The notes: generated by a model not told the origin, from the letters alone. A stretch of 64,000 nucleotides of DNA from Taibaiella chishuiensis (GCF_003014535.1 NZ_PYGD01000002.1:496001-560000), one strand, 5' to 3'; numbered from the stretch's first letter, positions 9,589 through 18,334 are shown. Numbers and translations: made by a program.

Positions 9589-9617
9589 CCGGCGGTCCGG
9601 TGTTATTTTTTATTACG
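9589..9617 (+). terminator. Weak terminator after the DUF4375 gene
   Basis: Short GGACC-GGC-GGTCC hairpin followed by GGTG and a TTATTTTTTATT tract on the plus strand, about 15 bases after the stop codon. Confidence 0.45.
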
Positions 9618-9618
9618 T

Positions 9619-9660
9619 GCAACAATGCCCGGGCTACCAACTGTTCCCGGGCATCGTTGC
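9619..9660 (-). terminator. Hairpin after tyrS
   Basis: Long stem GCAACAATGCCCGGG with CCCGGGCATCGTTGC (one mismatch) directly past the tyrS stop on the minus strand. There is no T run on that strand, so it may stabilise the mRNA end rather than terminate by itself. Confidence 0.45.
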
Positions 9661-9663
9661 GCT

Positions 9664-10878
9664 TTAGCTGATCTCGAAGTAATCCCTTTTGCCCAGCTTT
9701 ATTTTTACCGGCAATAAGCTAAGGTCTACCGGTTGTTCCGGGTCGGTCACTTTCACATTATTTACGGTAACACTCGCCGCGCCGATCAGGCGGCGGAGCT
9801 GCGCTTTGCTCAGGTCGGGTTTGAGCGCCTTGCACAGGGTCACGAGGCCCGGCCTTTCGTTCAGCGCCAGGCTGTTACGCAATACCGGTTTATATTGTTT
9901 GTGCTCCGGGTTGCGCTGCTGGAACTGTTGTTCAAAAAAGCGTTGCGCAGCCAGCGCCGCTTCGGGGTTATGGTACAGTTGCACGATATGAAAGGCTACT
10001 TGTTTTTTTACCTGCATCGGGTTGAGGCCCTCTTCGAGCGCCTTTATCATAGCCTGCTTTTCGGTACTTGTAGCATGGGTAGCCAGGGTTATGTATTCGG
10101 GCAGCAGGGCGTCGGGTATCGACATCACCTTGCCGAACATGGCTTCCGGTGCGTCGGTCAGGCCTATGGTATTGCCTTCCGATTTGCTCATCTTGGCCGA
10201 TCCGTCTATGCCGCGCAGTAAAGGCATACAGAGTACAGCCTGCCCGGCTTGCCCGGCAGCTTCCTGCATATGACGGCCCATCGAACAGTTGAATAACTGG
10301 TCGGTACCGCCCATTTCGATGTCGGCGTTTACCTGCAGCGAATCATGGCCCTGCAATAACGGGTAGATGAGCTCGTGCATCGTTATCGGGATGTTTTTCG
10401 AAAACCGGTTATGGAAGTCCGTACGTTGCAGGATCTGCGCCAGGGTTACCTGCGACAGCAGGCCTATAACTGCAGCCATATCCATAGGTTCCAGCCATTC
10501 GGAATTGAAGCGTATGTGGCATTTGTCCGTATCCAGGATCTTGCCCAACTGGCCGATGTAGGTTTGTGCATTAGCGGCTACCTGCGCTGCGCTAAGCGGT
10601 GGCCGCGATTTGTTTTTACCGGTAGGGTCGCCGATGCGCGCCGTAAAGTCGCCGATAATGATCACGATGGTATGGCCCAGGTCCTGGAACTGCCTGAGTT
10701 TCCGGAGCACGACCGCATGACCGAGATGGAGGTCCGGGGCAGTAGGGTCGAAGCCGAGTTTAATGACCAGCGGACGTTGTGCTGCCGCCGCAAGGCGCAG
10801 TTGCGTACCGATCGCGTTTTCGGGTAGCGTTTGTGCTACATTTTCCTGTAATACTGCCAGGGTATCCTGTAGGTGCAT
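9664..10878 (-). CDS. tyrS: Tyrosyl-tRNA synthetase
   Basis: 404 residues; charges tRNA-Tyr with tyrosine in the cytoplasm. The class I HIGH motif appears as HLGH (residues 51-54), preceded by KLGFDPTAPDL, and the KMSKS loop as KMSKSEGN near residue 230. KMSKS rather than KFGKT points to the TyrZ-like subgroup. The C-terminal ~60 residues (LRRLIGAASVTVNNVKV) form an S4 RNA-binding domain that recognises tRNA. The gene is transcribed alone from a 343-base upstream region shared with the divergent AraC gene. That region holds Tyr-rich small reading frames and a terminator-like hairpin, suggesting control by tyrosine supply. Confidence 0.95.
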   Translation of the reverse strand: MHLQDTLAVLQENVAQTLPENAIGTQLRLAAAAQRPLVIKLGFDPTAPDLHLGHAVVLRKLRQFQDLGHTIVIIIGDFTARIGDPTGKNKSRPPLSAAQVAANAQTYIGQLGKILDTDKCHIRFNSEWLEPMDMAAVIGLLSQVTLAQILQRTDFHNRFSKNIPITMHELIYPLLQGHDSLQVNADIEMGGTDQLFNCSMGRHMQEAAGQAGQAVLCMPLLRGIDGSAKMSKSEGNTIGLTDAPEAMFGKVMSIPDALLPEYITLATHATSTEKQAMIKALEEGLNPMQVKKQVAFHIVQLYHNPEAALAAQRFFEQQFQQRNPEHKQYKPVLRNSLALNERPGLVTLCKALKPDLSKAQLRRLIGAASVTVNNVKVTDPEQPVDLSLLPVKIKLGKRDYFEIS

Positions 10879-10932
10879 AAGGTTAAAATTTATGGGCGCG
10901 CCATGCGCCTGTTTTTTAAAAAAGATGGGTAT

Positions 10933-10961
10933 GAAAAAGCCCGGGCTGCAGGGCCCGGGCT
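10933..10961 (-). terminator. Candidate attenuator hairpin upstream of tyrS
   Basis: Perfect 9-bp GC-rich stem AGCCCGGGC (10938-10946) with GCCCGGGCT (10953-10961), loop of six. On the minus strand it is followed by five T residues (10933-10937), the form of an intrinsic terminator. It lies 55 bases before the tyrS start and just after two Tyr-rich small frames, with no other gene upstream on this strand. A premature terminator in the tyrS leader is the simplest reading. Confidence 0.65.
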
Positions 10962-10962
10962 G

Positions 10963-11031
10963 TTATTTATAGAAGTATTTATAAGCTTCAATAAGCGTAA
11001 TAGCAATCCCTGGCCGGTTGTACACCCGCAT
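10963..11031 (-). CDS. Alternative Tyr-containing small frame before tyrS (frame B)
   Basis: 22 codons, ending AYKYFYK and stop two bases before the hairpin, with tyrosines at residues 4, 17, 19 and 21. It overlaps frame A in another frame, and at most one of the two is likely to be translated. Because its stop touches the hairpin, a terminating ribosome would cover the stem, which fits a standard attenuation scheme less well than frame A. Confidence 0.25.
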   Translation of the reverse strand: MRVYNRPGIAITLIEAYKYFYK

Positions 11032-11092
11032 ACATTGGATAGCTGAAATAGGATAACTGGAAAGCGTTACGCATAGGGGCGAAGGTAGGCAT
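10988..11092 (-). CDS. Candidate Tyr-rich leader peptide of tyrS (frame A)
   Basis: 34 codons with six tyrosines (residues 15, 18, 21, 31, 32, 34), ending CYYAY and stop; an internal ATG at 11074 would give 28 codons. It ends 27 bases before the GC-rich hairpin, so a ribosome at its stop codon would leave the hairpin free to form. Codons 26-28 (CCG GCC AGG) with the following bases can pair with CCCTG-CA-GCCCGG of the hairpin and would oppose it if a ribosome stalled at earlier Tyr codons. Coding status is inferred only from composition and position. Confidence 0.4.
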   Translation of the reverse strand: MPTFAPMRNAFQLSYFSYPMYAGVQPARDCYYAY

Positions 11093-11221
11093 ATGTTTTG
11101 AAAATGCAAATGAAAGCGGATAAAAACCGGCGATCGGGTAGCGCGGTGTATCGCTATAAACCCGGTTTATGCTTACCTTTAATGCTGTACCCTAACCCTG
11201 TGCATAAAGCCCGGTAACCGG

Positions 11222-12007
11222 ATGAATACCTACAGACTATCGCCGCCTGCTGCCCTTGCCGCTTATGTAAGCGGTATACTGGTCATCGAACTGCATGCGG
11301 TAAACGACCCGTTTGTATTGCCGCTTTACGCCAACGGATCGCCTACGATCGTGTTCCAGACCGTTACCGGTTTTTGTTCGGGCGGCCGCACGGGCTATCT
11401 CTCCCTTTTCGGACAAACCGTAAAGCCGGCGCAACTCGCTCTATCCGGGCCATTTACCTTCATTGCCTATTTCATGCGTCCCCATACCCTGCAACCTTTG
11501 TTCGGTATAGGACCGGCAGCGTTGAGCGATACCTATGCCGACCTGGAATACGTGATGCCAGCAAAGACCCGCGGTCTTGTGGATCAGCTGCTGCATGCCC
11601 CCTCCCTTAACCGGCGCCTGGACTTCTTGAATGCTTTTGTGACTTCGCTGGTGCAGGATGCCGGTAGCCTTAACGCTGCGGCGCTTATGGCCGCAAGCTA
11701 CTTCGATACGCATGTGCATGCCGCGGCACTGGCCGACCTGCAACAACTCATGAAGATATCCGAACGTTCGCTGCAACGCTTGTTTGAAAACCATATCGGG
11801 GTCTCACCCAAAATGTATAAACGGATTTGCCAGTTCGATAAGGCCTTTCAGCAATTGAACCGGAACGATTTCAGGATTCTGACCGATATCGCTTACGGGC
11901 ATGATTTTGCCGATCAAAGCCACTACAACCGCGTGTTTCGCGAATTTACCGGTATTACGCCCCAGGAATATATCCGGCTCAGTAAACCTTTTAACCCCGA
12001 ATTTTAA
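11222..12007 (+). CDS. AraC family transcriptional regulator
   Basis: 261 residues. The C-terminal ~100 residues hold the two helix-turn-helix motifs of AraC/XylS proteins: LADLQQLMKISERSLQRLF and DIAYGHDFADQSHYNRVFREFTG (here cited in parts: ITPQEYIRL ends the domain). The N-terminal ~150 residues are a DUF6597-like sensing domain (NGSPTIVFQT, LSGPFTFIAYFMRP), common in Bacteroidota AraC regulators. The next gene, a RibD/DHFR-like reductase, starts 73 bases downstream on the same strand and may be its target or operon partner. Ligand is unknown. Confidence 0.85.
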   Translation: MNTYRLSPPAALAAYVSGILVIELHAVNDPFVLPLYANGSPTIVFQTVTGFCSGGRTGYLSLFGQTVKPAQLALSGPFTFIAYFMRPHTLQPLFGIGPAALSDTYADLEYVMPAKTRGLVDQLLHAPSLNRRLDFLNAFVTSLVQDAGSLNAAALMAASYFDTHVHAAALADLQQLMKISERSLQRLFENHIGVSPKMYKRICQFDKAFQQLNRNDFRILTDIAYGHDFADQSHYNRVFREFTGITPQEYIRLSKPFNPEF

Positions 12008-12080
12008 GGCCTGTCGGGTCTGTTCTATGTCGCTGTTTTATTTGCTCCTAGCTTTGTATGCAACAAATAAAACAAATACT

Positions 12081-12635
12081 ATGAGACCAATTATCGTATC
12101 CGAATGGACGTCGCTGGACGGCGTATTTGATGCCGGCTCCATGGAGCAATGGTTTAATCCTTATCACAGCGAAAGCCGCGCAGCCTACCTGCAACAGGTC
12201 ATCGATAACTGCAGTGCCATGTTGTATGGACGCACGACTTACGAAATGCTGTATCCCTACTGGTCGCAGTTGCGTAACAACGAAATGGGCGTAGCGGAGA
12301 AAATGAACAGCGTGCAGAAATTTGTAGTATCGGCTACCCTGCAAACAGCCGGCTGGTCAAACACTACGATTATCGAGGGGGACCTAATAACCCGGGTAGC
12401 CGCTTTAAAACAGCAGGATGGCGGTCCTATACTGGTGCAGGGTAGTGGCCGGCTGGTGCATACTTTACTGGAGGCCGGTTTGGTAGATGAACTGAAGTTA
12501 TTGGTACAGCCGCATATTATGGGCGCAGGCGCTCGTTTGTGGGAAGGTGCCGGTACGCAAGGCCTGGAACTGAAGGCGGTGACGCAGCTGGACAAAGGCG
12601 TATTGGCGCTTAGCTATGCGCCAGCAGGGCTATAA
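12081..12635 (+). CDS. Dihydrofolate reductase/RibD C-terminal family protein
   Basis: 184 residues from the ATG that begins MRPIIVSEWTSLDGVF; upstream in-frame codons overlap the AraC gene and are not used. The fold signature of the RibD C-terminal family is clear: SLDGVFDAG, MLYGRTTYEML, a GSGRLVHTLLEAGLVDEL segment and LLVQPHIMGAGARLWEG. These proteins resemble YyaP/YwjB and are presumed NADPH-dependent reductases, generally of unknown substrate. It follows an AraC regulator by 73 bases. Confidence 0.85.
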   Translation: MRPIIVSEWTSLDGVFDAGSMEQWFNPYHSESRAAYLQQVIDNCSAMLYGRTTYEMLYPYWSQLRNNEMGVAEKMNSVQKFVVSATLQTAGWSNTTIIEGDLITRVAALKQQDGGPILVQGSGRLVHTLLEAGLVDELKLLVQPHIMGAGARLWEGAGTQGLELKAVTQLDKGVLALSYAPAGL

Positions 12636-12826
12636 TTCCGGAGCGGATCATAAAGCCGGTACGATACACACCTGAAGCTACAATCCGGTAAAGCAGTTCA
12701 GTTTGGTTCGTTTTTATAATTGCAAAAATTATATATAGTGTATTAACTAATTGGTTTACAGAAATTAACAGATAAAAACCTGGTATTTGTGGGAGATAAC
12801 CCCGTCTTTTTTACAAATGCTATGTT

Positions 12827-15421
12827 ATGCAGACCAGGTTCAGTAGAAAAATTTTCGCCCTGCCGGTATTGGCATCTTTCCTGTATTGCTGTTTGTGTTT
12901 TGCACTAAGTACAACCTGTAGTGCGCAGTCCGACAGGGTATGGGTATTTGGCAGCCATGCCGGGATCGACTTTAACTCCGGCAGCCCGGTAGCGCTTTAT
13001 ACCGATATGGCCACCACGGAGAGTGCAGCTTCTGTGTGCGATGGTAACGGGGCTTTATTATTTTATACCGACGGGTATTATGTATGGGATAAGACCCATA
13101 ACAGGATGCTGCACGGCGACAGCCTTATCCCATTCAAACTTAATAATACCAGCTCTTCCTTCAGTACGGCGCAGGGCGCATTGATCGTTCCCGTTTTGGG
13201 GTCGCCGTCCCGGTATTATATTTTTTCGCTCAGCTCGCAGGAGAACGGCGTTAATGCGGGTAAACTGTATTATAGCCTGGTGGATATGAAGCTCCAAAAC
13301 GGGAAAGGCGATGTGGTCGTGGCCAACCGGGCCATCGCCCTGGACGCCGGGCTGACGGAAAAAATGACGGCCGTAGCCACAGCAGATTGCGCGATATGGC
13401 TCATTACCTGCAGCAGGGATGGCGGCTTCAGAAGTTATAAAATTACCGCCGCGGGTATAGCCACTACTCCCGTGGTTTCCGCTACCGGTATGGGGTTGCC
13501 GATCGGTAAGCTTTGTGCTGCACCGGGTGGCAGGCAACTAGCGGCAACCAACCTCGGCTCCCAGGCCGATGGTAATTATACCGGGGCGGCATTGTTTAAT
13601 TTTGATCCGCTCAGCGGTATTGTATCCGGCCGGATCGATCTGCTGAATACCGAAGGGGCTTATGGGGTCTGCTTTTCGCCCGATGGCAGCAAGATTTATA
13701 TCAATACCGCAGCCAGGAAGATCCTCCAGTATGAAACCACTAATACCACAGCAGCAGGCCGGTTGATCTGTACGACGGCCAGTTATACCAGCCTGGCGGC
13801 CGGCCCGGACAACAAGATCTATTTTCATGAATTGAATAATGGCACACTGGCGGCACTGGGCGTTATTACAAAACCAGACCTGCTTTCGCCGGCCTGCGAC
13901 TTCCGGTCGGGAGCTTTGTCGCTGCTGCCGGGTACGGGCATGAGCCTGGGGCTTCCTAATGTAACGCCGCGATGGCTGACGGATACGGTGACCACCACGC
14001 GGGATACAGTGTTCCCGTGTTGGAAGGACAGCATGCAGTTGTTGTGTAATGCGGGGGAGCGCGAGGTGTACTGGAATACCGGCGCCACTACCCGTGCCAT
14101 CACCATCGGGCAGGGGGGCACGTATACCGCCAGCTATCAAAAAGGTTGTACGTATTACCGCGAGGTCTTCAGGGTAAGTGCACCTACCGGCGCTGTGCTC
14201 CCGCTTGTAAGAACGCAGGGCTCCTGCAAGACGCCGGGGCGGGGCATGGCCTGGATCGAAAGACAAGGCCGGGCCGGTCTGTCCACAGTACAATGGTTTA
14301 GGGGGAATAACCTGCTTGCTACCGGCGATACGGTTCGCGGGCTTAGTCCCGGCGTTTATGGGCTATCGCTCCGTTTTGGCAATGCCTGCGATACCCTGCT
14401 CCCTGTTGCTATTCCTGATATGGGCGTTAATAACAACATCGTTTCGGATACCCTGGTCTGCCTGGCCGATACCCTGTTGGTGTCCGCCGGCATTACCGGG
14501 CCGGGTATACGGTTGAGCTGGTTGTTAAGCGACGGTGTACAGTATAACACGGCTTCCTTCCGGCACAGTTTTGCCGCCGCCGGGGAGGCCCGTGTGTTGC
14601 TGGTTTCAGAGCAGGGGCAGTGCCGCGATACGGTGATGCGTTATATCCGGGTCGATGCACCGGCCCGTATACTGGGCCTGGATAAAAGCAGGTCCACGGT
14701 ATGTGCGGGAGCAGAAGTTGTGTTTACGCCCAACCTTGCGGCAGGCGATGGTATCAGCGGTTACCAATGGCGTATAGGCAGGGAAGAACTGCAAAGTGCA
14801 GATCCCGGGCCTCTTACCTATCGTGCCGGGGAAAGCGGAACGATAGCCGTTGTCTTTACGGTTACGGCCAGGGCCTGTCCGCCTGTTAGCCTGCGCGACT
14901 CGATCGTGGTGCATACCTTGCCTGTTGCCGACCTGGGCCCGGATACCGCAATCTGCCCCGGCCGGGAAGTATGGGTATGCGGCCTGGTTAGCGGTATTGC
15001 TGCAGGGCTGCGTTACGATTGGAGCAATGGTTTACACCTGCCGCGCATCGGCATATCTGCTCCGGGTAGTTACGAACTTAAGGTTACAGACAGCAACGGT
15101 TGCTCGGCTACCGATGCGATCGTAGTCGGTAACAATTGTCATATGGATATACCCAATGCCTTTACGCCCAATGGCGACCTGGTAAACGATTATTTCTTCC
15201 CCTTAAAGGATCTTTCGGGTGGTGTGGAATCGTTTGCCATGAAGATCTTTAACCGTTGGGGGCAATTGGTGTTTGCGGTAAACGGCACCGACGGCCCGGG
15301 CTGGGATGGTAAGTTTAAAAACCAGGAACAGCCGGCAGGTGTGTATGTATATATGATCGATGTAAAAATAAGGGAGCGTGTGCCGGAACAATTTACAGGC
15401 AATGTTACCCTCTTACGGTGA
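12827..15421 (+). CDS. Large secreted protein with T9SS type B (gliding-associated) sorting domain
   Basis: 864 residues with a signal peptide (cleavage near STTCSAQ). Residues ~35-380 contain WVFGSHAGIDFNSG, VCDGNGALLFYTDGYYVWD and VCFSPDGSKIY, a beta-propeller-like region common to this family. Residues ~400-760 comprise PKD/Ig-like repeats with ALPxADLGPDTAICPG-type motifs. The last ~90 residues (DIPNAFTPNGDLVNDYF, IFNRWGQLVF, GWDGKF, PAGVYVYMI) form the type B sorting domain. It is probably surface-anchored with an adhesive role. A MocR gene converges on it with 22 bases between stops. Confidence 0.88.
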   Translation: MQTRFSRKIFALPVLASFLYCCLCFALSTTCSAQSDRVWVFGSHAGIDFNSGSPVALYTDMATTESAASVCDGNGALLFYTDGYYVWDKTHNRMLHGDSLIPFKLNNTSSSFSTAQGALIVPVLGSPSRYYIFSLSSQENGVNAGKLYYSLVDMKLQNGKGDVVVANRAIALDAGLTEKMTAVATADCAIWLITCSRDGGFRSYKITAAGIATTPVVSATGMGLPIGKLCAAPGGRQLAATNLGSQADGNYTGAALFNFDPLSGIVSGRIDLLNTEGAYGVCFSPDGSKIYINTAARKILQYETTNTTAAGRLICTTASYTSLAAGPDNKIYFHELNNGTLAALGVITKPDLLSPACDFRSGALSLLPGTGMSLGLPNVTPRWLTDTVTTTRDTVFPCWKDSMQLLCNAGEREVYWNTGATTRAITIGQGGTYTASYQKGCTYYREVFRVSAPTGAVLPLVRTQGSCKTPGRGMAWIERQGRAGLSTVQWFRGNNLLATGDTVRGLSPGVYGLSLRFGNACDTLLPVAIPDMGVNNNIVSDTLVCLADTLLVSAGITGPGIRLSWLLSDGVQYNTASFRHSFAAAGEARVLLVSEQGQCRDTVMRYIRVDAPARILGLDKSRSTVCAGAEVVFTPNLAAGDGISGYQWRIGREELQSADPGPLTYRAGESGTIAVVFTVTARACPPVSLRDSIVVHTLPVADLGPDTAICPGREVWVCGLVSGIAAGLRYDWSNGLHLPRIGISAPGSYELKVTDSNGCSATDAIVVGNNCHMDIPNAFTPNGDLVNDYFFPLKDLSGGVESFAMKIFNRWGQLVFAVNGTDGPGWDGKFKNQEQPAGVYVYMIDVKIRERVPEQFTGNVTLLR

Positions 15422-15443
15422 TAGCGGCACTGTTTGGGTTGTG

Positions 15444-16946
15444 CTACGACCGGGTTCCTGCGCCCTTATGCAGGAGCGTTTTTAAAATGCGCACACTTTG
15501 CGTCAGCGCCGGTTTCGTAGAAGAGGCAAAGCCCAGCCGGACCGCGTTTTCGTTAAAGCCCGGATAACGGTGTATACTGCCATCAGACAGGTATAGCCCC
15601 TGTGCATAGGCCTTCTTCGCAAGCAATTCCAGGTTGGTGTTACGGGTAAACTTTGTCCACACGGTCATACCTCCTTCTGGAACCGAGAAGCTGACATGCC
15701 CGCCCAGCTCCTGTTGCAGCAGGTTACAAAAGTGATCCCGCCTTTCCTGGTAAATGGTTAATGCTTTGCGGGCATAACGCTGCAGGGTACCATCGTCCAG
15801 CAATGCCGCCATCGCGTTATCCAGGATATGGTCGCCCTGGCGGTCGAGCAATATGCGCACATTGGCCAGGTGGCGGATTACATTTTCCGGGGCTACCAGG
15901 TAGCCTGCCCGGAAGGCGGGCGAGAAGCTTTTGCTGAAAGAGCCGCAGTAAATCACCATGCCGTTTTCATCGGCGCTGGCCAAGGGTAGCAGCGGGCGGT
16001 GGCTGTAGTGAAAATCGAAATCATAGTCGTCCTCAAAAATGATAAAGCCGTAACGCTCCGCCAGGCGCAACAATTCCAGCCGCCGGTCGATACGCAGGGC
16101 TACGGTTGTCGGGTAATGATGGTGCGGGGTAACATAAACCATCCGCACCTTTTTCCTTTTACAGATCTGCTCCAGTGCCGTTACTGCCAGGCCCTGCGCA
16201 TCAACGGGTATACCGATATGCCTGGCCCCGGCATGCACAAAATTATGTTCGGCGCGTTGCCAGCCCGGTATACCCGATACGACGATATCGCCGGGCCGGA
16301 TCAGCGCATTGCAGACCAGGTTCAACCCCATCAGCGTACCCCGTACCGAAAGTATATTCCGTGTGCTGGTCTTTAAGCCGCGGGTTTCGCCCAGGTAGCG
16401 GGATAAAGCGCTTTTATACTGCTCGGGCCCATCCGGGAAACTATAGCCGCCAAATTTCCGGTACAGCCCGCTCCGGGTAAGCTGGTTGCGGTAAGCCCGG
16501 TAAATTTCTTTCAGCGGCGCCAGGCTGGGGTCCGGGTAACCGTCGTCCAGGTGAAGCGGCGCTTTGGGTATAAAATAGGGATTGGGTACATAAAACTGTT
16601 CGTCGATCGTAAACCCGGCTGTTTTTCGTGCCTGGCCTGTCGTAGGACCGTTCAGCTTTTTGGGTTCCGGCTCCGGTATATGGGCCGGTACAAAGGTGCC
16701 GCGCCCTACGAAACCTTCCAGCCAGCCTTGCAGCTGCAGCTCTTCATAAGCCCTGGACACGGTAAGCCTGTTGAGCGACAGTAGCGCCGCCACCGTCCTC
16801 GAGGAGGGCAATCGCTGGCCGGGTTTTAATTTACCTTGCCGGATCAGGGCCAGGATACGGTCAGACAGTTGCAGGTAAACGGGGCGTCCGGCGCCCGTAT
16901 CTACTTTGATCCGGCTAAACAGGCCGTTTAAAATTGGACTATCCAT
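15444..16946 (-). CDS. MocR-type GntR/aminotransferase regulator
   Basis: 500 residues. The N-terminal winged helix of GntR type (KPGQRLPSSRTVAALLSLN, SRAYEELQLQGWLEG) is joined to a fold-type I aminotransferase domain with the PLP lysine in GSFSKSFSPAFRAGY. MocR proteins bind PLP or PLP adducts and control vitamin B6, GABA or transporter genes. Its start region carries repeated TTGGnCTAT sequences resembling PdxR/MocR operators. It is divergent from two GNAT genes that it may regulate. Confidence 0.88.
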   Translation of the reverse strand: MDSPILNGLFSRIKVDTGAGRPVYLQLSDRILALIRQGKLKPGQRLPSSRTVAALLSLNRLTVSRAYEELQLQGWLEGFVGRGTFVPAHIPEPEPKKLNGPTTGQARKTAGFTIDEQFYVPNPYFIPKAPLHLDDGYPDPSLAPLKEIYRAYRNQLTRSGLYRKFGGYSFPDGPEQYKSALSRYLGETRGLKTSTRNILSVRGTLMGLNLVCNALIRPGDIVVSGIPGWQRAEHNFVHAGARHIGIPVDAQGLAVTALEQICKRKKVRMVYVTPHHHYPTTVALRIDRRLELLRLAERYGFIIFEDDYDFDFHYSHRPLLPLASADENGMVIYCGSFSKSFSPAFRAGYLVAPENVIRHLANVRILLDRQGDHILDNAMAALLDDGTLQRYARKALTIYQERRDHFCNLLQQELGGHVSFSVPEGGMTVWTKFTRNTNLELLAKKAYAQGLYLSDGSIHRYPGFNENAVRLGFASSTKPALTQSVRILKTLLHKGAGTRS

Positions 16947-17000
16947 TTTGTTAGAATTGGCCTATAAAGGTAAGCCAATTACCAGCTACTTTTGAATTGG
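16932..17000. promoter_or_regulatory. Candidate MocR operator array
   Basis: Direct repeats AATTGGACTAT (16932-16942, overlapping the MocR start) and AATTGGCCTAT (16955-16965) lie 23 bases apart. An inverted copy GCCAATT follows at 16974-16980, and a further AATTGG at 16995-17000. Known PdxR-type sites contain a similar GTGGnCTA core. The array fills the gap between the MocR gene and the divergent GNAT gene, so it probably serves autoregulation and control of the GNAT genes. Confidence 0.6.
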
Positions 17001-17041
17001 AAAACCGCATAAATCAACGCAATAATAAACCGTACTATAAA

Positions 17042-17503
17042 ATGAACCCGGGAATCGTGATCAGGAAAGCTGTTGAAGCCGACAGCGAACAGGTTTGGGC
17101 ATTGATGCAACAACTTGCCCTTTTTGAAAAATACATCGATATTTTTGCCATTACACCGGAGATCGTAAGGCAAAGCGGCTTCCATAAGGATCCCCCGGAT
17201 TTTTATTGCCTTGTGGCGGCCGACCGGGACCAGGTTGTGGGCATGCTGGTGTATTACATCCTGCCTTATACCGCGCGTAACCAGCCGGCCCTCTTCCTTA
17301 AGGAATTGTATGTATCGGAAGCCTGCCGGGGACAAGGCATTGGCGAATCGCTGATGCATGCTTTGCGGGAAGAAGCCCGCTTACAGCATTGCAGTGGTAT
17401 TAAATGGCTGGTAGCGCCCTGGAACGAATCCGGAAAAAGGTTTTACGAACGCCTGGGGGCCAGGGAGGATACCAGCTGGTTGCAATACGAATGGCAGGTC
17501 TGA
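17042..17503 (+). CDS. GNAT family N-acetyltransferase
   Basis: 153 residues from the ATG at 17042 (MNPGIVIRKA); an in-frame ATG at 16997 lies inside the operator array and is less likely. The acetyl-CoA binding signature is LYVSEACRGQGIGESLMHAL, followed by GIKWLVAPWNESGKRFYERLGA, as in diamine/spermidine-type GNATs. Substrate unknown. A second GNAT gene follows after 35 bases, and both are divergent from a MocR regulator. Confidence 0.85.
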   Translation: MNPGIVIRKAVEADSEQVWALMQQLALFEKYIDIFAITPEIVRQSGFHKDPPDFYCLVAADRDQVVGMLVYYILPYTARNQPALFLKELYVSEACRGQGIGESLMHALREEARLQHCSGIKWLVAPWNESGKRFYERLGAREDTSWLQYEWQV

Positions 17504-17538
17504 CCTGCTGTTACACCTGGTTATTAAAAAAGTACAAC

Positions 17539-18060
17539 ATGGATACCATCATCATTAAAGAGGTTGGCCCTGCTGACCTGGAAAGCCTGCAGCAGATCAG
17601 CCGGCAAACATTTATCGAAACCTTTGCCGGTAGCAATACGGAAGCAGATATGGAACAATACCTGCAGCAAGACCTTTCCGCAGCGCGGTTGACCGGAGAA
17701 CTCGCCGATCCGCATTCTTTTTTTTACTTCGCCCTGTCCGGCGATACCGTTATCGGTTACCTGAAACTCAATACGGGCAAGGCACAAACGGAATTGCAGC
17801 AGGAGCATAGTCTTGAAATAGAACGGATCTATGTATTACAGGCCTGTTATGGCAAAGGGGTAGGGCAGGTATTGTATGAAAAAGCAGTAGCGGTTGCCAG
17901 GGATCAAAAGGTCGCCTATATCTGGTTGGGGGTATGGGAACATAACCTCAGGGCCATCCGTTTTTATGATAAGCAGGGTTTCGTCGCCTTCGATAAACAT
18001 ATTTTCCGTTTGGGTAAGGACGAGCAGACCGATATCATGATGAAGAAGATGCTGTCCTGA
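17539..18060 (+). CDS. GNAT family N-acetyltransferase
   Basis: 173 residues from the ATG at 17539 (MDTIIIKEVGPADLESL); the longer frame overlaps the preceding GNAT gene. The motif A region reads IERIYVLQACYGKGVGQVLY, followed by YIWLGVWEHNLRAIRFYDKQGF, which resembles PaiA-type acetyltransferases. It is co-oriented with, and probably co-transcribed with, the GNAT gene at 17042. The two proteins are only distantly alike and are unlikely to be recent duplicates. Confidence 0.85.
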   Translation: MDTIIIKEVGPADLESLQQISRQTFIETFAGSNTEADMEQYLQQDLSAARLTGELADPHSFFYFALSGDTVIGYLKLNTGKAQTELQQEHSLEIERIYVLQACYGKGVGQVLYEKAVAVARDQKVAYIWLGVWEHNLRAIRFYDKQGFVAFDKHIFRLGKDEQTDIMMKKMLS

Positions 18061-18188
18061 TCAGAAGCCCGTTCGATGTCAATCCTTTTGCAGCATGCTT
18101 TACAGGTCATGGGTTAAGGAAAGATGAGCTTCTTTTTCGATGCTGTATGATGCCGTTATGGCTGGTGTTACGCCTTTATACATATAAT

Positions 18189-18240
18189 AACCCCGTATGG
18201 ATACCTGGTTTATAAAACAGGTGTTTGTACGGGGTTTTGT
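18189..18240 (+). terminator. Terminator-like hairpin after the GNAT pair
   Basis: Outer stem AACCCCGTA (18189-18197) with TACGGGGTT (18228-18236) and inner ACCTG/CAGGT, separated by a five-base internal loop, followed by TTTTGTT. It separates the GNAT operon from the fusion gene that starts at 18335. Confidence 0.6.
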
Positions 18241-18263
18241 TAGGCGGAATTATGGGTACTTAG

Positions 18264-18291
18264 CCTGGGAATCCTTTCCGGTATTCCCGGG
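18264..18291. promoter_or_regulatory. Inverted repeat in the promoter of the DyP/GRE fusion gene
   Basis: CCTGGGAAT (18264-18272) and ATTCCCGGG (18283-18291) form 9-base arms with one mismatch, 10-base spacer, ending 43 bases before the start codon. There is no T run, so an operator is more likely than a terminator. The binding protein is unknown. Confidence 0.4.
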
Positions 18292-18334
18292 TACACCAAA
18301 CACCAAACACATCGCTAACATAAAACGCTCGAAA

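Noticed and set aside
18197-18334. 46-codon N-terminal extension of the DyP/GRE fusion
   Set aside because: Runs through a terminator-like hairpin and an inverted repeat; MNTLKLEERLDE at 18335 is a natural start.
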